Both the position numbers and the translations under genes were made by a program. The notes beneath the pieces were generated by a model. It made no database searches and was not told where the DNA came from. It worked only from the letters and a program-made list of their open reading frames with translations. Source: a bacterium (GTDB lineage Bacteria > Krumholzibacteriota > Krumholzibacteriia > LZORAL124-64-63). From it: 64,000 nt of DNA. The DNA lies in the NCBI GenBank assembly GCA_016703265.1, contig JADJCK010000005.1, positions 248,001 through 312,000 of the forward strand, given 5' to 3'. Shown in pieces: positions 54,270 through 63,819 of the stretch; within the stretch, counting starts at the first letter, position 1; every line of letters begins with the position of its first letter.

Positions 54270-56366
54270 ATGCACCTGCGCAAGAGCGTATTGACAGTGT
54301 CGGCGGCAGTCCTGGTGGCGGGACTCATGCCGGTGAGCGGCGGGCGCGCCGCGACGGCGGAGCCGGCGCCGGTGCTCGCGCATGCGGTCGAGGCAATCTT
54401 CAATATCGAGGTTCACACCATCTCCCTGCGGGATCGTGTCACGGTGCCCGCCGGCCTCGAGTGCCTGCGGCTGGGTGACGGCCTGGCCTACGAGATCGTC
54501 GCCGGGCAGGGCGCGCTGCAGTCGGGCGCAGCCGCCGCGATCACGCGTGTGGAGGCGACCGAGGCGGACGGCGGGCCCTGGCAGCGCCTCGACCTCGCGG
54601 CGGCGGGCCTGGCGCAGGGCGGCGAACTGGTGCTGTCGGCCCGGGGCACGTTCAACGCGCCGGTCGACGAGGTGGAATTCTCGCGCGAGAACGTGGGCGG
54701 GGAAATCTCGGCGACCATCTCGGCCGAGGGTATCTACATGTCCTCGATGTCGGGCTGGCTGCCGACTGCCGAAGGCGCCCTGGGGACCTACGACCTCAGC
54801 CTGGACACGCCCGCCGGCTACGAGACGGTGACGCAGGGCAAGCTGGTGGAGCACCGGGAAGCGAACGGCCGGCTGCACACCCGCTGGCGTTCCGACGACC
54901 CCAGTGACAGCCTCGACCTGGTGGCCAACCGCTTCGTCGTCACCTGCGAGACCATCCGCGAAGGGCTGGAGTCGTGCACCTACCTGCTGTCGGATGAGCC
55001 CGAGCTGCGCGCCACCTACCTCGAGCGCACGCGCGCCTACATCGCCATGTACGAGGAGATGATCGGGCCGTATCCCTATGCGAAGTTCGCCACCGTCGAG
55101 AACTGGTTTCCGACCGGCTACGGCATGCCTTCGTACACGCTGCTGGGCGGCCAGGTGTTGCGCCTGCCGTTCATCCCGTACACGAGCTTCGGGCACGAGA
55201 TCGCCCACAACTGGTGGGGCAATTCCATCTTCGTCGACCTGGACGAAGGCAACTGGTGCGAAGGCCTGACGACCTGGTGTGCCGACTACCACTACAAGGA
55301 ACTGGAAGGCCCGGCGGCGGCCCGTGAATACCGCCGCAACCTGCTCAAGGACTACGCGGCCTACGTGACCGACCCGACCAAGGACTTCCCGCTGAGCGCG
55401 TTCCGCAGCCGGCACAGCGGCGCCACGCGTGCCGTCGGCTACGGCAAGAGCACGATGGTTTTCCACATGGCCGACCGGCAGGTCGGTCGCGAACGCTTCC
55501 TGGCGGCCCTGCGGGAAGTGGCCTCGACGCACCGGTTCCGCGCTGCCGGGTGGAGCGATTTCCTGACTGCGTTCGGGCTCGACACGGGCTTCGCCGAACA
55601 GTGGCTGACGCGGGTGGGGGCGCCGTCACTGGCGCTGGCCGACGTCAAGTTCGAGGCGACGAAGGTCACGTTCCGTTTGCGGCAGGCGGCGCCGAGCTAT
55701 GACCTGTCGGTGCCGGTGCGCGTGACGGCCGCCGGCGGCGCCGAGACCGAGCACGTGGTCGAACTGCGGGGGGCCGAGGGCTCGTTCACGCTGCCGGTGG
55801 CCGGCGCCACCCGCCTGGCTGTCGATCCCGACTGCCATCTCTTCCGGCGACTGGACCCGGCCGAGATCGAGCCGACCATCAGCCAGGTCTTCGGCAGCGA
55901 CCGCCACGTCTTCGTCGTCGACCAGCCGGCCGGCCCGCTGGCGGACGCCGCGCGGGCCTTCGCGCGCGCCTTCACCGAGAGCGACAGCGCCGTTGTCGTC
56001 GACGGCCTGCCGGGCGAAGAGCTGCCGGCCGAGGAAGGGCGCACCGCCGTGGTTCTCAATCCCGGCCCGGCCCTGCTGGCGAGGTTCGCGGCCCCCGGCC
56101 TGACGGTCTCCGGGCGCACGTTCTTCCTCGAGGGCAAGCGCTACAGCCTGGACAGCACCGACCTGGTCTTCGCCGCGGCCGATCCGCGCCGTCCGGGCGC
56201 CACGGCGCTGGTCGTCCTGTGCGGCTCGCCCGCCCGCCTGCCGGGCCTGGCCGACCGCGTTTCCCACTACGGCAAGTACAGCTGGCTGGCCCTGCCGGCG
56301 GGCCAGGGACGGCCCGAGCGGGGCAACTGGGCTGCCGGGGCGTCGCCGCTGCTGGCGGTGCGCTGA
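54270..56366 (+). CDS. M1 family metallopeptidase-like protein, periplasmic
   Basis: A 698-residue protein. The ATG at 54270 gives a typical signal peptide (MHLRKSVLTVSAAVLVAG). The zinc site is H309-E-I-A-H313 (FGHEIAHNWWGN) with the third ligand E331 in NWCEGLTTW. The spacing is HExxH-X17-E, one shorter than in classical aminopeptidase N and as in a bacterial subgroup with this NWxEGL motif. No GAMEN exopeptidase motif was found, so strict aminopeptidase activity is uncertain. The C-terminal 250 residues are a beta-rich domain plus a less conserved tail. It likely degrades peptides with the adjacent M16 protease. Confidence 0.87.
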   Translation: MHLRKSVLTVSAAVLVAGLMPVSGGRAATAEPAPVLAHAVEAIFNIEVHTISLRDRVTVPAGLECLRLGDGLAYEIVAGQGALQSGAAAAITRVEATEADGGPWQRLDLAAAGLAQGGELVLSARGTFNAPVDEVEFSRENVGGEISATISAEGIYMSSMSGWLPTAEGALGTYDLSLDTPAGYETVTQGKLVEHREANGRLHTRWRSDDPSDSLDLVANRFVVTCETIREGLESCTYLLSDEPELRATYLERTRAYIAMYEEMIGPYPYAKFATVENWFPTGYGMPSYTLLGGQVLRLPFIPYTSFGHEIAHNWWGNSIFVDLDEGNWCEGLTTWCADYHYKELEGPAAAREYRRNLLKDYAAYVTDPTKDFPLSAFRSRHSGATRAVGYGKSTMVFHMADRQVGRERFLAALREVASTHRFRAAGWSDFLTAFGLDTGFAEQWLTRVGAPSLALADVKFEATKVTFRLRQAAPSYDLSVPVRVTAAGGAETEHVVELRGAEGSFTLPVAGATRLAVDPDCHLFRRLDPAEIEPTISQVFGSDRHVFVVDQPAGPLADAARAFARAFTESDSAVVVDGLPGEELPAEEGRTAVVLNPGPALLARFAAPGLTVSGRTFFLEGKRYSLDSTDLVFAAADPRRPGATALVVLCGSPARLPGLADRVSHYGKYSWLALPAGQGRPERGNWAAGASPLLAVR

Positions 56367-56481
56367 AACGCGGGCGCAGGCGGGGTTTTGGCCCTGCCGG
56401 ACCGGCCGCAGTGTGCTAATATGGTGCTTCCCACGCCGGCCCCCGGGGCCGGTCGGTCACGTTCACCCTGTGGGTGGAAAC

Positions 56482-58329
56482 ATGGCGTTCGCGGAGCGGA
56501 CATTGCCTCGGACATCGCCTCGGACATCGCCTCGGAGATGTCCGTCGCCGGCGCGCCTGCGCGGGCCTCGCCGCGCGCTGCATCGCGCGGCACCGCTGGC
56601 CATGGCCTGCCTGTGCCTGCTGCTCGCGACGGGCTGTGGCGATGATCCCGTATCGCCGAAGTCCGGCCGGCAGTGGGTCACCACGCTCGAGCCGCAGTAC
56701 ACCAACCGCGCGGTCTGGGGCCTGTCGGCCACGCACTTCTTCGTGACCAGTGAACGCGGCGCCGTGAGTCGTTACCGCGATGGCGCCTGGACCACCTGGC
56801 ACTTCGAGTATTTCCAGAACCTGCGCTCGGTGTGGGGTACGGCGGCCAACCGTGTGTTCGTCGTGGGCGAGAGCGGCCTGTGCCTGCGCTACGACGGCGA
56901 GAACTGGGTCTCGATGTACGCCGGCACGACCCGCGACCTGTACGGCCTGTGGGGCACGGCCTGGGACAACATCTACGCGGTGGGCCAGGACGGCGCGCTG
57001 AGCCGCTTCGACGGCACGTCGTGGACGGCCCAGGACAGCGGCACCGACGGCACGTTGTATGCGGTCTGGGGCGCAGCGGCCGACGACATCTTCGCGGTGG
57101 GCCGCGACGGCATCATCATGCACTTCGACGGCGCCGCCTGGACGCCCATGGACAGCCCGACAAGCCAGGCCCTCGACGCGGTCTGGGGCACGAACGGCAG
57201 CGACGTCTATGCCGTCGGCGCCCTCGGGGCCATCGTGCACTACGACGGCGAGTCCTGGCAGGTCGAGGACAGCGGCGGCGTCTTCGACCGGCTCTGGGAC
57301 GTGCGCGGCCTGCCCGGCAAGGATCCGGTGGCCGTCGGCGCCAACGGCGTCTTCCTGACGCGCGAGGACGGCACCTGGCGCAGCCGCACCGTGGCCGGTG
57401 GCCGCTACCTCTACGGGCTCTGGGGCGACGGTGACAGTTCCATGCTGCTGGTCGGCTACAACGGGCTGGTCATGCGCCTGACCGACCCCGCCTGGGAGAC
57501 GTTGAACGAAGGGCGCACGCACTGGCTGACCGGCATCTGGGCCGCCGATTGCGAGACCGCCGTCGCCGTGGGCAAGTCGGGTACCGTGCTGCTGGGCGGC
57601 GAAGGCGGCTGGCTGGATATCTCGCCGCAGTACCCGGGCATCGACTGGTCGGGTGTGTGGGGCATGGGACCGGATGATTTCTTCATCGTCGGCAACCACG
57701 GCGTCATCATGCGGTACCAGACCGGCAGGCCGTGGACGGTCTGGGAACTCGTCTCGGGCGTGAACCTCGAGGCCATCTGGGGCATCGACAACGGGAGCAT
57801 CTTCGCCGTGGGCCAGAACGGCGCGATCTTCCACTTCGATGGTTACGTCTGGGAAGAGATGGAGAGCGGCACCACTTACCCGCTGCTCGCCGTCCACGGG
57901 CGCGGGGTGCAGGATGTCTACGCGGTCGGCCTGGGCGGGACCATCGTCCACTTCGACGGCATCGTCTGGACGCCGCTCGAAAGTGGCGTCTTTGGGCCGC
58001 TGGAAGCGGTCTGGTGCCGTCCGGGCACCGAAACGGTGATCGTCGGCGACGCCGGCCTCTCGTTGCACGGCACCGGCGACGGGTCCGGACAGACCATCTG
58101 GGAATCGCGCGGCAGCGGCGCGTCGTTCCCGTTGTTCGGGCTGACCGGCGACAGCCGCGGCAAGGTCTACGCCGCGGGCAGCAACGGCCTCGTGCTCGAG
58201 TACGAGGGCGAAGGCTGGTCCGAACTGCCCACCGGCCGCCGCGACCAACTCGACGCCATTGCCCTGGACCCGTGCGGGAACCTGCTTTGCGCCGGATATT
58301 GGGGCCTGATCCTCGAATACACCGACTGA
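56482..58329 (+). CDS. Beta-propeller repeat lipoprotein
   Basis: A 615-residue protein assigned from ATG 56482. A lipobox (LLLATGC, Cys52) follows an unusually long, arginine-rich N-region that contains the 12-bp repeat product (RTSPRTSP). The start is therefore uncertain; an ATG just before the hydrophobic core would give a very short leader. The mature part is made of repeated units of about 40-45 residues with the pattern VWGTxxxDIYAVGxxGxIxHFDGxxWxxMxSGT. At least ten units are recognisable, such as SDVYAVGALGAIVHYDGESW and NIYAVGQDGALSRFDGTSW. This predicts one or two beta-propellers on the cell surface or in the periplasm. No catalytic motif was seen. Confidence 0.8.
   Translation: MAFAERTLPRTSPRTSPRRCPSPARLRGPRRALHRAAPLAMACLCLLLATGCGDDPVSPKSGRQWVTTLEPQYTNRAVWGLSATHFFVTSERGAVSRYRDGAWTTWHFEYFQNLRSVWGTAANRVFVVGESGLCLRYDGENWVSMYAGTTRDLYGLWGTAWDNIYAVGQDGALSRFDGTSWTAQDSGTDGTLYAVWGAAADDIFAVGRDGIIMHFDGAAWTPMDSPTSQALDAVWGTNGSDVYAVGALGAIVHYDGESWQVEDSGGVFDRLWDVRGLPGKDPVAVGANGVFLTREDGTWRSRTVAGGRYLYGLWGDGDSSMLLVGYNGLVMRLTDPAWETLNEGRTHWLTGIWAADCETAVAVGKSGTVLLGGEGGWLDISPQYPGIDWSGVWGMGPDDFFIVGNHGVIMRYQTGRPWTVWELVSGVNLEAIWGIDNGSIFAVGQNGAIFHFDGYVWEEMESGTTYPLLAVHGRGVQDVYAVGLGGTIVHFDGIVWTPLESGVFGPLEAVWCRPGTETVIVGDAGLSLHGTGDGSGQTIWESRGSGASFPLFGLTGDSRGKVYAAGSNGLVLEYEGEGWSELPTGRRDQLDAIALDPCGNLLCAGYWGLILEYTD
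56497..56544 (+). repeat. 12-bp tandem repeat at the start of the propeller lipoprotein
   Basis: Units CGGACATTGCCT, CGGACATCGCCT and CGGACATCGCCT at 56497-56532, then a degenerate fourth (CGGAGATGTCCG). The length is a multiple of three, so copy change keeps the frame. It encodes an Arg/Thr/Ser/Pro segment ahead of the lipobox. Confidence 0.85.
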
Positions 58330-58401
58330 CGGGCCTGCGCGGCCCGCCGCCGATAGCCGTCGGCCATTGCCCGCCGACACGACCCGACCCAAGGAGAAAC
58401 C

Positions 58402-59859
58402 ATGTCGACGCTGGAATCCCTGCAGCCGTCTGCCGTGTGGAGGATCTTCGAGAAGATGAGCGCGATCCCGCGCGGTTCGGGCAACGAGGCCGCCGTGCTG
58501 GGCATGTTCAAGGGCTGGGCCGACCGTCGCGGCCTTCCCTGGAAGCAGGACGAGGTGGGCAACCTGCTGATCTGCATCCCGGCCTCGCCGGGCCGGGAGA
58601 ACGCGCCGACGGTGCTGATCCAGGGCCACGTCGACATGGTGTGCGAGAAGAACGCCGCCACCGCGCACGATTTCACGCGCGATCCGCTGAAACTCGTCGT
58701 CGACGGCGACTGGGTGAAGGCCACCGGCACCACGCTGGGCGCCGACAACGGCATCGGCGTGGCGATGGGCCTGGCGCTGGCCGACGACCGCACGGTCGTC
58801 CACGGCCCGGTCGAGGTGCTGCTGACGGTGGACGAGGAGCGGGGGCTGACCGGCGCCGCGGGCGTGAAGCCGGGCTTCTTCACCGCGAAGAAGATGATCA
58901 ACCTCGACTCCGAGGATGACACCGCCATCTTCATCGGCTGCGCCGGCGGCCGCGATACGCGCTACGAACTGAAGAACCGGGCCGCCAAGGCGCCGAAGGA
59001 TTCCGTGGGCCGCAAGGTGACGGTCCTGGGCCTGCGCGGCGGTCATTCGGGCCTGAACATCCACGAACATCGCGGGAACGCCATCAAGATCCTGGCGCGG
59101 GCACTGCAGGCAGCCGCCGCGCAGATGGACGTGCGGCTGGTCGAGATCAACGGCGGCAGCATGCGCAACGCCATCCCGCGCGAATGCGAAGCGAAGGTGA
59201 CCGTGCCCAAGGCCGAGGCGCGCCGCTTCAAGCAGCTGCTCGATGCCTTCTTCGGGCGCATCGCCGCCGAGGAGCTGGCCGGCGTCGACGACAACTTCGC
59301 CTGGAAGGTGGCGACGGCCCAGGCGCCGCGCTGCTTCTCGCGCGAGTGCAGCGCCACGACCCTGAACCTGCTGTCGGCGATTCCCAACGGCGTCGGGGCG
59401 ATGAGCCTGGACATTCCCGGGCTGGTCGAGACGAGCACGAACCTGGGCGTGGTCAAGACAGACGGCCTGCGCGTGGAGATCGTCTGCTGCAGTCGTTCGT
59501 CGGTCATGTCGTCCCTGCACGACCTGGTCGAGCAGCACCGCGCGCTGGGCCTGCTGGCCGGCGCCGAGGTGGAGCAGCCCCAGGGCTACCCGGGCTGGAA
59601 GCCGAACCTGGCCTCGCCGCTGCTGGCGGTCACCCGCCAGCGCTACCAGGAGGCCTTCGGGAGCGAACCCGAACTGCTGGCGATCCATGCCGGGCTCGAG
59701 TGCGGCCTGCTGACCGAGAAGTACCCCGACCTGGATATCGTCTCGTTCGGCCCGAACATCCGGGGCGCCCATTCGCCCGACGAGAAGGTCCAGGTATCTT
59801 CCGTGGCGAAGATCTGGAAGCTGTTCGCCGCGACGATGACCGAGTTGGCCGGGGCCTAG
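58402..59859 (+). CDS. pepD: Aminoacyl-histidine dipeptidase (PepD, M20 family)
   Basis: A 485-residue cytoplasmic metallopeptidase with AAGGAG before ATG 58402. The M20 metal sites are in order: VLIQGHVDMVCEKN, GTTLGADNGIGVAMGLAL, LLTVDEERGLTGA, MINLDSEDD, and near the C-terminus SFGPNIRGAHSPDEKV. The lid domain has LRGGHSGLNIHEHRGNAI and NGGSMRNAIPRE. Length and motif order match E. coli PepD, which cleaves Xaa-His and other dipeptides. Together with the preceding M16 and M1 genes it completes an external-to-internal peptide breakdown set, though it has its own leader. Confidence 0.95.
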   Translation: MSTLESLQPSAVWRIFEKMSAIPRGSGNEAAVLGMFKGWADRRGLPWKQDEVGNLLICIPASPGRENAPTVLIQGHVDMVCEKNAATAHDFTRDPLKLVVDGDWVKATGTTLGADNGIGVAMGLALADDRTVVHGPVEVLLTVDEERGLTGAAGVKPGFFTAKKMINLDSEDDTAIFIGCAGGRDTRYELKNRAAKAPKDSVGRKVTVLGLRGGHSGLNIHEHRGNAIKILARALQAAAAQMDVRLVEINGGSMRNAIPRECEAKVTVPKAEARRFKQLLDAFFGRIAAEELAGVDDNFAWKVATAQAPRCFSRECSATTLNLLSAIPNGVGAMSLDIPGLVETSTNLGVVKTDGLRVEIVCCSRSSVMSSLHDLVEQHRALGLLAGAEVEQPQGYPGWKPNLASPLLAVTRQRYQEAFGSEPELLAIHAGLECGLLTEKYPDLDIVSFGPNIRGAHSPDEKVQVSSVAKIWKLFAATMTELAGA

Positions 59860-60254
59860 GCGCGACCACGCGGCAACCCGGCGCCGGCAGACGGCGGCCC
59901 TGCCCTGCAGGGCCGCCGCCGCGCTTCCCCGCTCGGCCTGTCCCCAAGTTATCCCCAAGTGCCTGCAGTCCGGTATTCAGACTTCGTCGATCCACTAACT
60001 GCTTGCGGGTGTCGGTTTTATATAAATGTTAGCGAAATGTTGATTTCGTCTCCCGCGAAACACGCCCCGGTTTATCCCCCGACGTTGCACGGGGCGGCAA
60101 CCTGTTGGCAAACGGACACATTCGGATCCTGGGGGGCGATCCCCGGTTGCCTCGTCCGCGCGCGTGCGCGATCATAGCCGCTGATCCCCCAACCCGTTCC
60201 GCGCGGTGCGCGGCGACTGTTGTCCGTGTGTGGCGACCAGGCGGAGGCACACCC
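59860..60254. promoter_or_regulatory. 395-bp region before the citrate lyase genes
   Basis: No gene was recognised. A hairpin at 59893-59917 (GGCGGCCCTGC-CCT-GCAGGGCCGCC) without a T tract may end pepD transcription. About 59980-60060 is AT-rich (TTTATATAAATG) and includes a small dyad CGAAAT-GTTG-ATTTCG at 60033-60048. These are likely promoter and operator elements for the citrate lyase operon. GGAGG at 60243-60247 is the ribosome site of the next gene. Confidence 0.4.
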
Positions 60255-61518
60255 ATGTCGAGGTTCGGCGAGGCCGGCAAACGCGACGCCGGCACGCGTT
60301 CGGACTGCTGGATCGGCGTCGAACTTAAGGACGCCGGCGGCATCACCATCTCCCTGCAGAGCAAGGTTGCCGCCTACTACGGCGATTCGATCAGCACCCA
60401 GCTGCAAGCCGGTTGCAGCGCGCTGGGCGTGACCCACGCGGCGCTGACAGTGGTCGACGCGGGGGCCCTGCCCGTACGTGCTGGCCGCCCGGCTGGAAAC
60501 CGCCGTGCGCAGGGCCGGGCACGTGCCCGCCGCGCCCTGGTTGCCCGCGGCGCGAGCCGGCCTGGCCGCCGCCGGCGAACGCGGCCGGCTGCGCCGCAGC
60601 CGCCTCTACCTGCCCGGCAACGAACCCAAGTTCTTCCCCAACGCAGCCCTGCACGGGGCCGACGGCGTGATCCTCGACCTCGAGGACTCGGTCGCGCCGG
60701 CCGAAAAGGACGCCGCCCGCGCGCTGGTGCGCAACGCGCTGCGCACGCTCGATTTCCTGGGCGCCGAGCGCATGGTGCGCATCAACCAGGGCGCGCAGGG
60801 ACTGGCCGACCTGGAGTGGATCGTGCCGCACGGCGTGCAACTGGTGCTGATCCCGAAGGTGGAGGACCCGGCAGAGGTGGTCGCCGTCGCCGGGCGCATT
60901 GCCGCCCTGCGGACCGGGCCGGACGCCGCGAGCACCATCCACCTGATGCCCATCATCGAGTCGGCGCTCGGCGCCTGGCGCGCCTACGAGATCGCCAAGG
61001 CGAGTCCCGACGTGGTCGGTCTCGCGATAGGGCTGGAGGACTATACGGCCGACATCGGCGCCCAGCGTACATCCGCGGGCACCGAGTCGTTCTGGGCCCG
61101 CGCGCAGGTGCTCAACGGCGCCCGCGCGGCCGGCGTGCAGCCCATCGATACGGTGTTCAGCGACGTCGGCGACGAGGCCGGCCTGCGCGCCTCGGTGCTC
61201 GAGGCCAAGTCGCTGGGTTTTGTCGGCAAGGGCTGTATTCATCCGCGGCAGATCGGCGTCGTGCACGAGGCGTTTGCGCCGACCGCCGACGAGATCGACA
61301 AGGCCGTACGTATCGTGCGCGCCTACGAGGACGCGCAGGCGCGCGGACTGGGTGTCGTGAGCCTCGGCACCAAGATGATCGATGCGCCGGTGGTCAAGCG
61401 CGCCCTGGCCACGGTCGAACTGGCGGTGCGCATGAGGCGCCTGGATGCGGAGTGGCGCGAGTCGCTGCCCGCGCCGGCCGCCGGGCGTGTCCGCAGCGAA
61501 ACGGGAGGTGGCGAATGA
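60255..61518 (+). CDS. Fused citrate lyase acyl-carrier (CitD) and beta (CitE) subunit, frame broken near 60475
   Basis: A strong GGAGG precedes ATG 60255. Residues 1 to about 75 match CitD: AGTRSDCWIGVEL, which contains the serine expected to carry the phosphoribosyl-dephospho-CoA group, then ISLQSKVAAYYGDSI and LGVTHAALTVVDAGALP. The frame then changes. With one extra base removed in CTGCCCGTACG (about 60471), the sequence continues YVLAARLETAVRRAG, the end of CitD, and directly into CitE. CitE shows RSRLYLPGNEPKFFPNA, GVILDLEDSVAPAEKD, MPIIESALGAWRAYEI, AIGLEDYTADIGAQR and GKGCIHPRQIGVV. The intact product would be about 420 residues. Citrate lyase splits citrate to acetate and oxaloacetate in the cytoplasm. 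Confidence 0.8.
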
Positions 61519-63075
61519 GCCGCCTGGTAAAGAATGCCGCCGGTCGCCTGGTGCCGGTCGAGATCAACGGGCAGCCGGCCGTGCCCTATGCCGGAGTCGG
61601 CCGTCACCACCCGACCGGCCGCAGGGCGGGCCCGCTGGTGCGCAGTTGCAGCGACTACCCCTCCGACGGCGACAAGACGATCGAGTCGATCAGGGAAGCG
61701 CTGGTCAATGCCGGCCTGAAGGACGGCATGACCATTTCCACGCACCACCACCTGCGCAACGGCGACCGCGTGGCCAACCTGGTGTTCGCGGCGGCGGCAG
61801 AGCTGGGCGTGAAGGACCTGCGCTGGTTCCCCAGCGCCAGCTTCCCCTGCCACGACGGCATGATCGCGCATATGGAAAACGGCGTGATCCACCACATCGA
61901 GGGTTCGCTCAACGGCCCGCTGGGCGACTACTGCACCGAGGGACGCATGCGCGGCACGGCAGTGCTGCGCAGCCACGGCGGACGCTGGCAGGCCGTGCAG
62001 GACGGCGAGGTCCACATCGACATCGCGGTCATTGCCGCCCCCACGGCCGACCCCTTCGGCAATGCAACGGGCGATCGTGGGCCGGCCGCCTGCGGGCTGC
62101 TCGGGTTCGCGCTGGCGGACAGCCAGTATGCCGACCATGTCATCGTCGTGACCGACAATCTGGTGCCGTTTCCCTGCATTCCCTGGCAGATCCAGGGCAA
62201 CAACGTGGACCAGGTCGTGGTTATCGACTCGATCGGCGACCCGGCGAAGATCGTCTCGGGCTCCACGCAGGTGACGAAGTCGCCCGATAGACTGCTCATC
62301 GCCGAGTTGACCGCGCGTTTCTGTGACGAGGCCGGCATCATCCGCGACGGCTTCAGCTTCCAGGCCGGTGCCGGCGGCACCGCGCTCTCGTTCGGGCTCT
62401 TCCTGCGCGACATCATGCGGGAACGGAAGATCAAGGCGCGCTTCGTGCGCGGCGGCTCGAACCAGTACCTGGTCGACATGCTGGAAGAGGGCCTGACCGA
62501 CTACATCCTCGACGGCCAGACCTTCGACCTGGCCGGCGTGCGCTCCATGCGCGAGAACCCCGGTCACGTCAACACGTCGCCCTTCACGAGCTACAACTGG
62601 CACGGCAAGGGCAACTTCGCCTCGATGCTGGACTGCGTGGTGCTGGGCGCCACCGGAGGTCGACCTGGGCTTCAACGGCAACGTGGTCACTCACAGCGAT
62701 GGCCGCCTGCTGCACGGCATCGGCGGTTGGCAGAACTGCCTGTTCAGCAAGTGCACGATCCTGCCCATTCCCAGTTTCCGCGACCGCATCCCGGTCATTG
62801 TCGACCAGGTGACCACCCTCTGCGGGCCGGGCGAACTGATCGACGTTATCGTGACGGAGCGCGGCATCGCCATCAACCCGCTGCGGCGCGACCTCCTCGA
62901 GGCGCTGAGCGGAAGCTCCCTGCCGATTCGCCCCCTGGCCGAGATCAAGGCCGAGGTCGAGGACCTGTGCGGCGGGCCGGCGGCCAAGCCGCGCCTGACC
63001 GAAAAGGTCGTCGCGGCCATCAAGTGGGTCGATGGCACCGTCATCGACTCGGTCAGGCAGCTGGAGAAGCAGTAG
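61515..63075 (+). CDS. citF: Citrate lyase alpha subunit (citrate CoA-transferase), frame broken near 62657
   Basis: The start overlaps the CitE stop (ATGA). The family N-terminus (MSRLVKNAAGRLVPVEINGQ) and body are clear: DGMTISTHHHLRNGDRV, HHIEGSLNGPLGDY, STQVTKSPDRLLIAEL, FSFQAGAGGTALSFGLFLRD and RGGSNQYLVDMLEEGL. After VVLGATG the frame is lost. Removing one G from ACCGGAGGTC (about 62656-62658) gives ATEVDLGFNGNVVTHSDG and continues to the true C-terminus at 63075. The corrected product is about 519 residues, like E. coli CitF. It exchanges acetyl for citryl on the CitD arm. The citC, citX and citG genes needed for prosthetic-group maturation are not in view. Confidence 0.85.
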
Positions 63076-63102
63076 GAAAACCGGACAGACAGGCGGTATG
63101 AC

Positions 63103-63819
63103 ATGAGCCAGACGAACGGACGCGGCGCCTATGTGATCGGGATCGGCATCTTCCTGGGCCTGGCGGTCCTGGGACTGCTGCTCGGACGGGGCGCGTTGCA
63201 GGTTCGCAAGCTTGACCGCACGGTGACGGTGAAGGGACTGGCCGAGCGCGATGTGCCGGCGGACATCGCCCTGTGGCCGCTGCAGTTCACGGCGGCCTCG
63301 AACGACGCCTCGGCGCTCTATGCCACGGTGGACAAGAATGCCGGCATCATCACCGGTTTCCTGCGGGCGGCGGGCTTCACCGACGACGAGATCACCATCT
63401 CGCCGCCGTCCGTGACCGACAAGCTGGCGCAGCAGTGGGGCGGCGACAACGTCCCTCTGCGCTATTCGGCGACGCGGACGGTCACCGTGTACACGCCCCG
63501 GATCGAGCTGGTCCGTGCCACGCAGAAGCGGCTCGGCGAGCTCGGTCGCGACGGCGTCGTGCTCGGCGGCGACGCCTACCAGAGCCAGACGCAGTTCCTG
63601 TTCACCAAGCTCAATGACCTGAAGCCGGCCATGATCGAGGAAGCGACGCGCAACGCGCGCGAGGTGGCGGTCAAGTTCGCGCAGGACAGCGAAAGCCGGC
63701 TCGGGCGCATCAAGTCGGCGCAGCAGGGCCAGTTTACGGTCGAGGATCGCGACCAGAACAACACGCACATCAAGAAGGTCCGCGTCGTCTCGACCGTCGT
63801 CTACTACCTGGCCGACTGA
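63103..63819 (+). CDS. SIMPL domain protein (DUF541)
   Basis: A 238-residue protein 27 nt after citF, with AGGCGG ahead of the ATG. One N-terminal helix (YVIGIGIFLGLAVLGLLLGR) anchors a periplasmic SIMPL domain: VTVKGLAERDVPADIALWPL, GFTDDEITISPPSVTDK, YSATRTVTVYTPRIELV and the terminal VRVVSTVVYYLAD. SIMPL proteins such as E. coli YggE are linked to oxidative-stress tolerance and their mechanism is unclear. Close spacing suggests read-through from the citrate lyase genes, but a functional link is doubtful. Confidence 0.9.
   Translation: MSQTNGRGAYVIGIGIFLGLAVLGLLLGRGALQVRKLDRTVTVKGLAERDVPADIALWPLQFTAASNDASALYATVDKNAGIITGFLRAAGFTDDEITISPPSVTDKLAQQWGGDNVPLRYSATRTVTVYTPRIELVRATQKRLGELGRDGVVLGGDAYQSQTQFLFTKLNDLKPAMIEEATRNAREVAVKFAQDSESRLGRIKSAQQGQFTVEDRDQNNTHIKKVRVVSTVVYYLAD

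Noticed and set aside
51450..55532. A 1360-codon minus-strand frame across the M16 and M1 peptidase genes
   Set aside because: Composition is Arg/His/Gln-rich low-complexity and it spans two well-supported plus-strand genes.
56416..59958. An 1180-codon minus-strand frame opposite the propeller lipoprotein and pepD
   Set aside because: Antisense shadow of two recognisable genes, with no motif of its own.
59941..60080. Possible replication origin (TTATCCCCA at 59949 and TTTATCCCCC near 60072 resemble DnaA boxes)
   Set aside because: Only two imperfect matches, no dnaA, dnaN or gidA gene nearby, and no cluster of boxes. An AT-rich promoter region explains the composition.
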